Source: Comamonas aquatica NBRC 14918 | GTDB lineage: Bacteria > Pseudomonadota > Gammaproteobacteria > Burkholderiales > Burkholderiaceae_C | Assembly: GCF_000739875.1 (NCBI RefSeq) | Contig: NZ_BBJR01000054.1 | Location: 1 to 48,956 of the forward strand | Length of the DNA: 48,956 nucleotides | Reading direction: 5' to 3' | Part shown: piece after piece, positions 45,501-48,956 of the stretch | Layout of the letters: each line of letters opens with the position of its first letter | How positions within the stretch are numbered: the stretch's first letter is position 1 | Program-made: the position numbers and the translations under genes | Notes under the pieces: model-generated | Seen by the model: only the letters and a program-made list of their open reading frames with translations | The model's database searches: none | What the model was told of the DNA's origin: nothing

Positions 45501-45637
45501 TTGGCCACACCAGAGCCGCCCGCCGCGCTGTAGATGTCGATGTCGCTGCTGTACTGTGCCGAGGCACTGCCGGCTACCAGACCCCACAGCATGCACAGCA
45601 CGGTGCGCGGTAATTTTTTCCAGATGGCAGTCTGCAT
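42575..45637 (-). CDS. pilY1: type IV pilus tip adhesin/assembly protein PilY1
   Basis: A 1020-residue secreted protein. It has a signal peptide (VLCMLWGLVAGSASAQ), an N-terminal von Willebrand A-like region (NVLFIIDNSANW), and a C-terminal seven-bladed PilC/PilY1 propeller. The calcium loop DSDGDGYID spans residues 756-764, with Asp756, 758, 760 and 764 as expected. PilY1 sits at the pilus tip, aids extension and adhesion, and needs the minor pilins encoded just upstream. AGAGG precedes ATG 45637. Some stretches (for example 42837-43000) are less GC-rich than the rest, suggesting recombination. Confidence 0.93.
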   Translation of the reverse strand: MQTAIWKKLPRTVLCMLWGLVAGSASAQYSSDIDIYSAAGGSGVANVLFIIDNSANWNANNGQGPCYYEGTQGPTTNGKKFSVEQCALYKVIKGLDVGAGDVPLFNIAFMVFNETNVGTGARVIQAFTPVTAAGKTTLLNTVKNLTQNQSPSPTSYGLAMHEAYLYYAEKAPYAGQRAGTLPYDPNAFEGGKYKLNATAANCPKNYVILIANGPPQKDFVKDADVKKLLDEVHGSTAQITYSSGVVDKEDADNWTDEYARFLRGINAKPEAQLVNVTTHAIAVTGASSDDASYPAIFKGIASQGGGDFYEARTVSELTLALGDIFNRMQAVDSVFSAASLPVSVNAQGTYLNQIFMGMFRPDGNGAPRWRGNLKQYQFGYDVVTDGLFLAGANGRSAVSSTTGFIEPGAVSFWTQPSSFWVNDPMGTPKSTSDSPDGEVVEKGGAAQMLRGVYATSQDARKVLTCVGCAKDTNLATNAATQFSVANSSNLSAVAADTTERNQLIAWVRGTDNRSPSDEKGPGGTTTIRSSVHGDVLHSRPAVINYGTDKAPNIVVFYGSNDGMLHAINGNVPTDSADAGKELWGFIPQEFFPKFKRLRDQSPDIRLSTTTLASATPRDYFVDGPISIYQHVNQAGTTTKAWLYMGMRRGGRMVYALDVTDPSNPKFLWKKTSADTGFSQLGQTWSEPRLARIRDTAATSKLVLVMGAGYDATAEDVTPPGTTTMGNAVLVLDAETGALLKSFATLRSVPADVSLLDSDGDGYIDRAYAVDTGGNLYRIDFETMDTVGADVWKSFRLAALISDTAVRKFFYPPSLVMTRDFTAIQVGSGDREKPLTTQGSDAFFTVFDDHLTKGWTSPADYTPVSFSGLGQVGVENQNMQAGCYLLLESKDKDGNRVNEKVVNAATTFRGVTYFGTNRPKTGSEIGPACSANLGVAKSYAAPLFCRAATSQILNGGGLPPSPVSGFVSISYTDSNGHTVTKKKEFLIGAPNAKGSGIETSNTPSTINVPRKRRYWFEESAR

Positions 45638-45649
45638 AGCGGACCTCTT

Positions 45650-46243
45650 CTATTCCGTGCCGCAATAGTTTGCGACCTCATTGCCAAAGATCACCACACT
45701 CACCCCCTGGTGGACTGCCACCCGGGTTTGCGATGCGGCATCGGTGACTTGTGCGCCGATATCCCAGTCACTGTTCGCACAACTTTCGGGGCTGGCGCTG
45801 GCCACCGCCGCCTCGGACTCCACAAACGTGCTGCCCTGTTTTTGTTCCGCACGGCAAGGCGCGTACGGGTCTGCCGCCGTGCCGCCGCGTGGTGCGGCAG
45901 GCAGCTCCGAGGCCTGGATGTTCTTGGCACGGTAGCAGGTGGGCCGCGGCACCACCTTGGCCACATAATCGGCCACGCCATCGCCATTCATGTCGACCTC
46001 GAACGACTTGTTGGCCACGCCGTCGGGGTTCTTGAAAAAGTCGGTCGCGCCGATGGTTTCCTCGATGGTCAGCTGCGCGGCATACAGGCTTTCCTGGCGC
46101 GACTGTGCATTGGCGACGATGCGCAGCTCGTTGTTCACGCTGTGGAAAACGGCCACCGCCAAGATGCTCAGGATGGCCAGGAAGATCAAGGCAACGACCA
46201 GGGAGAAACCCCGCTGCGCGGCGTGGGGGATGCGTGCCTTCAT
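45650..46243 (-). CDS. pilX: minor pilin PilX
   Basis: A 197-residue pilin-like protein. The prepilin peptidase site is Gly12|Phe in AAQRG|FSLVVALIFLAIL; position +5 is Val rather than the usual Glu, as is common in PilX. The N-terminal helix is followed by NELRIVANAQSRQESLYAA, the PilX signature. It forms the pilus-priming tip complex with FimT/FimU, PilV, PilW and PilE. It overlaps pilW by 4 bp and lies 12 bp before pilY1. Confidence 0.9.
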   Translation of the reverse strand: MKARIPHAAQRGFSLVVALIFLAILSILAVAVFHSVNNELRIVANAQSRQESLYAAQLTIEETIGATDFFKNPDGVANKSFEVDMNGDGVADYVAKVVPRPTCYRAKNIQASELPAAPRGGTAADPYAPCRAEQKQGSTFVESEAAVASASPESCANSDWDIGAQVTDAASQTRVAVHQGVSVVIFGNEVANYCGTE

Positions 46244-47334
46244 GGTGTCGTCCCTCCCGTGGTCGCGCCGCCACCCGACGAGGCAGGCACGGTCGGCACC
46301 GGCACTTCACGCCGCCCCGCCACATTGTTCAGCCGCACCGTGCTGGAATACACGCGCCGCTTGAAGCCATCGGTGAAAGGCCCGTGCTCCACATCGGCCA
46401 GGTGGTACTTGCGCCCACCATCGTCAAAGCCAGGCGACGCATCCTGGGAACGCACCAGCAAATGCATGCGCACGCTCATCACATTGCTCCAGTCGTTGTC
46501 TGCAGCACCGGCCACGCCGCTCAGTGCGGTGCGGTACACATCGGGGGCGCCTTTGCTGTCGTTGCTGCTGGCTGCGGCACTGCTAGCTGTTGTGTCAAAC
46601 CCATATTCCAGCACCATGTCCTCCACACCTTCCACCAGGGGCACCGGCACATAGGCCGCGCCACGCAGCTCGGCCATGGTCAGCGTGGGGATGCCGTCCC
46701 CAGCCCCGGTGCACTCGCTGCACGACGCGATGTAGTAGATGCGCGAGACATAGGGGCGCACCGCGGTCAGCTGATTGCACTTGCGCTCGCGCAGCACAAA
46801 GCTGGCGGTCTGCGTCGCCGCCACGAACGGGGTGCTGGCGCTGTCGCTGTTGCAACGCGAGGTCTGCACATAGACCGTGCCCGCCTGCGCCGATGCGACG
46901 GCCACGCTGTCCGTGCCCAGGCGGTGCACCACGAACGCCGGCGTCCCCGCACGCCGGTTGCTGATGCACGCCAGCGCCTCCGTCGCACCCACCCCCACCA
47001 GCGGCATCGGTGCCAAGGGGGTAGCCGGTGAAGAGGCATCCCAGCCCAGGGCATTGAGCGCGGTCGCACACGCTGCAGGCAAGGAATACGCCAGACTGTC
47101 CATGGGGACTTCGGCATAAAAACCAGCCATGCTCAGGTCGTCCTGCAGCAACTCCATGGCGTACCGGCCGTTCTCGATCTGACGCAAGCTCTGGTTCAGC
47201 GCATTGCTGGAGCGGCTGCTGTTGGCAAACATCAGCGCCAGCCCGGCGACCAGCACCAGGCCAACCACCATGCCGACCATCAGCTCGACCACGCTCAGGC
47301 CCAGCTGGGCACGAGGTGCACTGCGCTGCGTCAT
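46240..47334 (-). CDS. pilW: minor pilin PilW
   Basis: A 364-residue minor pilin. The prepilin site is Gly12|Leu in AQLG|LSVVELMVGMVVG, with Glu at +5 present. IENGRYAMELLQDDLSMAGFYAE is the PilW signature. The Cys-containing globular domain is large, as in betaproteobacterial PilW. It overlaps both pilV and pilX by 4 bp (ATGA), so the minor pilins are translationally coupled. Confidence 0.92.
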   Translation of the reverse strand: MTQRSAPRAQLGLSVVELMVGMVVGLVLVAGLALMFANSSRSSNALNQSLRQIENGRYAMELLQDDLSMAGFYAEVPMDSLAYSLPAACATALNALGWDASSPATPLAPMPLVGVGATEALACISNRRAGTPAFVVHRLGTDSVAVASAQAGTVYVQTSRCNSDSASTPFVAATQTASFVLRERKCNQLTAVRPYVSRIYYIASCSECTGAGDGIPTLTMAELRGAAYVPVPLVEGVEDMVLEYGFDTTASSAAASSNDSKGAPDVYRTALSGVAGAADNDWSNVMSVRMHLLVRSQDASPGFDDGGRKYHLADVEHGPFTDGFKRRVYSSTVRLNNVAGRREVPVPTVPASSGGGATTGGTTP

Positions 47335-47900
47335 GGTGTGGCCTCCTGCAACTGTGCGACCTGCACCACGGCAGTCACCACCCGGCGGGTATTTTCAGAC
47401 GCATACGCATCCTTACCACACACGGCCACAGGGGCAGCGCTGGCGTTGATGCCCTGCCACGCCAGCGTGATCTGGTAGTAATGCATGGCCGGGGTGGACA
47501 GGCTGCTGAGCTTGCTCACACACCCCCTGGCCGCCAGCATGGCCCCGACCTGGCTGGTGCCCACGGTTTCCGCCGCCCCACGGATGTTCAGGCTCCACTC
47601 GCACAAATCACGCTGCGCCTGCGTCCAGCCAGCCGTTGTGCAATCCCCCGGCGCGGTCACACCGATGTCGTTGGCCACATAGGCATCGGCATTCCAGCGG
47701 TTAAGTTCCATGCGCTGCGCCAGATCGTTCACCAGCATCAAGGCCTGGGTGCGCTGCGCCCCTTCCATGGTGGCGGCCACGCTTTTGCCTTGCAGGGCGA
47801 TGTAACCCAGAAGGCCGAAGGCCACCACCAGCATGGCGACCAGCACTTCGAGCAAAGAGGCGCCACGTTCACGGTGGCGCACGGCGAGAGAGGGTTTCAT
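47331..47900 (-). CDS. pilV: minor pilin PilV
   Basis: A 189-residue minor pilin. The prepilin site is Gly13|Ala in RERG|ASLLEVLVAMLVVAFGLLG, with Glu at +5. QGKSVAATMEGAQRTQALMLVNDLAQRM matches PilV. ATG 47900 overlaps the fimT stop (ATGA); MSNAMKP at 47912 is a possible earlier start. Confidence 0.92.
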   Translation of the reverse strand: MKPSLAVRHRERGASLLEVLVAMLVVAFGLLGYIALQGKSVAATMEGAQRTQALMLVNDLAQRMELNRWNADAYVANDIGVTAPGDCTTAGWTQAQRDLCEWSLNIRGAAETVGTSQVGAMLAARGCVSKLSSLSTPAMHYYQITLAWQGINASAAPVAVCGKDAYASENTRRVVTAVVQVAQLQEATP

Positions 47901-48379
47901 GGCGTTGGACATGGCGAAAGCACACTCTTGGGCCGCCCCGAGGGGTCCAGCGAAATGCACCGGTGGCTGTTCGCTTGCCGATCCTCAAGGCCAAAACGCG
48001 TGACAGCGGTGGCATTCGCCACCCTGCCATTGCGATCAAACGTCACGGTCGCCGGCGCCTGCACCACGCGCACGCTGGAGCCAGCGCCTGCGCGCTGCGC
48101 CACCACCTCCGTACCAACCGTCAACGTCCAGCCGGCGGTCCAGTCCCCGGTCTGCTGCGGCGTCAAGGTGATATCGCTGCCCCGCTTGAGGGCCTCGCTG
48201 CGCGCCAAACTCAGGTCGGCCACCATGTCATAGGCCATGGCTTTCAGCCGCTGGGCATCCAGCAGCCCGCGGAACGATGGCACCGCCAGGCCCAGAAAGA
48301 CGCTCAGCACCACCAGCGTGACCATCAGCTCGACCAGCGTGAAACCCTGCTGCCGGGAAGGTGAGGAAGGGATGGTCAT
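47897..48379 (-). CDS. fimT: minor pilin FimT/FimU (GspH family)
   Basis: A 160-residue pseudopilin. The prepilin site is Gly12|Phe in SRQQG|FTLVELMVTLVVLSVF. The GspH/FimT C domain follows (DMVADLSLARSEALKRG, VTFDRNGRV). FimT-type minor pilins prime pilus assembly; some bind DNA for uptake. AGGAGG lies five bases before ATG 48379, the best ribosome site of the operon; a GTG one codon earlier is also in frame. It starts 10 bp after the broken pilE. Confidence 0.91.
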   Translation of the reverse strand: MTIPSSPSRQQGFTLVELMVTLVVLSVFLGLAVPSFRGLLDAQRLKAMAYDMVADLSLARSEALKRGSDITLTPQQTGDWTAGWTLTVGTEVVAQRAGAGSSVRVVQAPATVTFDRNGRVANATAVTRFGLEDRQANSHRCISLDPSGRPKSVLSPCPTP

Positions 48380-48388
48380 CACTGCCTC

Positions 48389-48737
48389 CTACCAGCACTT
48401 TGCCGGGGATTTGACCGCACGGTTGGTCACGCTCAGCGTGCCACACGACTCGCGCTCCTGCGCCCCCTTCGGCGCTGCGGTCAGCGTAAAAGCAGGCACC
48501 GTACCAGCTGCACTCAGGGTCAGTGTCAGGGTATAGGCGCTGTCGACCTGCGCAGGCAACGTCACCCCCAGGTCAGACAAGGTCGTGGCATAGCTGCGCA
48601 CATCCAGCATGCGCTGTTGCTGGCGCGTCACCACATCCATCATCAGCGTCTGCGTTTCCACCCGGCGTGTCTTGCGCACATGCTCCATGTAGCTGGGATA
48701 GGCCACCGCCGCCAAAATGCCGATGACCGCCATGTAT
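48389..48737 (-). pseudogene. pilE: minor pilin pilE, 5' end lost to IS insertion
   Basis: The remaining frame encodes MAVIGILAAVAYPSY and the following helix (EHVRKTRRVETQTLMMDVV), then a PilE globular domain ending with the Cys pair (SCGTLSV, then AKCW). The prepilin leader, the cleavage Gly and the FTLIE stretch are gone: upstream of about 48737 the sequence becomes the end of an IS. A GTG at 48757 inside the IS could start a hybrid protein, but it would lack the leader peptide and could not be processed or assembled. Confidence 0.85.
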
Positions 48738-48956
48738 TGACCCAGCGGTTTCTGCACAGGTCAGGCTGCTAAAGCATAAGCCTCAGCGGGGGTCTTCATG
48801 CCCAGCGCCTGATGAGGGCGCCGGTAGTTATAAAAGCCGATCCAATCTGCGATCACACGACTGGCGTGCTGCAGTGTCTCGAAGCGGTGGCGGTGCACGC
48901 ATTGGTCTTTGAGCGTTCTGATCACGCGCTCGACCATGCCGTTTTGCTCCGGGCTG
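48738..48956 (-). mobile_element. IS3-family insertion sequence, end adjoining pilE
   Basis: The element end is placed at 48738, where TGACCCAGCGGTTTCTGC begins with the TG expected at an IS3-family terminus, 23 bp outside the transposase stop. The other end and the target duplication are beyond the window. The element interrupts pilE, and its transposase reads towards the pilin operon. Confidence 0.7.
48761..48956 (-). CDS. IS3-family transposase OrfB, C-terminal part (truncated by window edge)
   Basis: The last 64 residues of an rve-type transposase. SPEQNGMVERVIRTLKDQC contains the catalytic Glu of the DDE triad, and WIGFYNYRRPHQALGMKTPAEAY is the conserved C-terminal block. It ends in TGA at 48761. 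It differs from the element at the left edge of the window, so two IS types are present. Confidence 0.85.
   Translation of the reverse strand, partial: SPEQNGMVERVIRTLKDQCVHRHRFETLQHASRVIADWIGFYNYRRPHQALGMKTPAEAYALAA

Noticed and set aside
43091..45613. 840-codon open frame opposite pilY1
   Set aside because: Antisense shadow of a gene with clear PilY1 motifs; composition (Arg/His/Gly-rich) is that of a mirror frame.

Overview
The window looks like the chromosome of a betaproteobacterium in the Burkholderiales, most likely Comamonadaceae (Comamonas/Acidovorax/Delftia-like). The evidence is a GC-rich backbone, FabA/FabB unsaturated fatty acid synthesis, type III pantothenate kinase, a two-subunit glycyl-tRNA synthetase, a pilY1-type minor pilin operon and a family of short dispersed intergenic repeats. 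Genus is inferred from gene content and style only. Both window edges lie inside IS3-family transposase genes, so the window probably runs between two IS copies.

Layout: (1) 1-530, 3' part of an IS3-family element. (2) 568-5384, an AT-rich, fully coupled minus-strand block: sugar 3,4-ketoisomerase, N-formyltransferase with an ankyrin domain, PLP aminotransferase, Wzx-like flippase and GT2 glycosyltransferase. This is a route to a dTDP-3-formamido-3,6-dideoxyhexose (Fuc3NFo or Qui3NFo) and its export for a surface polysaccharide. It sits 31 bp behind glyS. (3) 5416-8565, glyQS. (4) 8922-11313, an SPFH protein with a C-terminal helix-turn-helix, followed by a double zinc-ribbon membrane protein. 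(5) 11446-14907, rmlBDAC for dTDP-L-rhamnose; RmlB also makes the precursor for region 2. coaX lies upstream. (6) 15933-17537, a BON-LysM protein and galE. (7) 17545-26388, a minus-strand housekeeping run: rhodanese, YgjP-like protease, plsC, a gmhB homologue with missing catalytic residues, fabB, fabA, lnt, corC, a GNAT acetyltransferase and an Lrp/AsnC regulator. (8) 26606-42537, mixed metabolism: fadD, an MBL hydrolase, slt, fau, queC, a GST, cca, acetaldehyde-type ALDH plus DUF779, a class V aminotransferase, trxC, a MidA-like methyltransferase and folB. (9) 42575-48737, the type IV pilus operon pilE'-fimT-pilV-pilW-pilX-pilY1, whose first gene is cut by an IS3-family element running off the right edge.

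The most interesting items are the ankyrin-formyltransferase sugar cluster, the SPFH-HTH/zinc-ribbon pair, the degenerate gmhB, a dispersed repeat family that in two places starts at a stop codon (with a possible copy inside cca), a (GGGCTAA)9 tandem tract, and the IS-disrupted pilE. No rRNA, tRNA, CRISPR array, prophage or recognisable defence island was seen.
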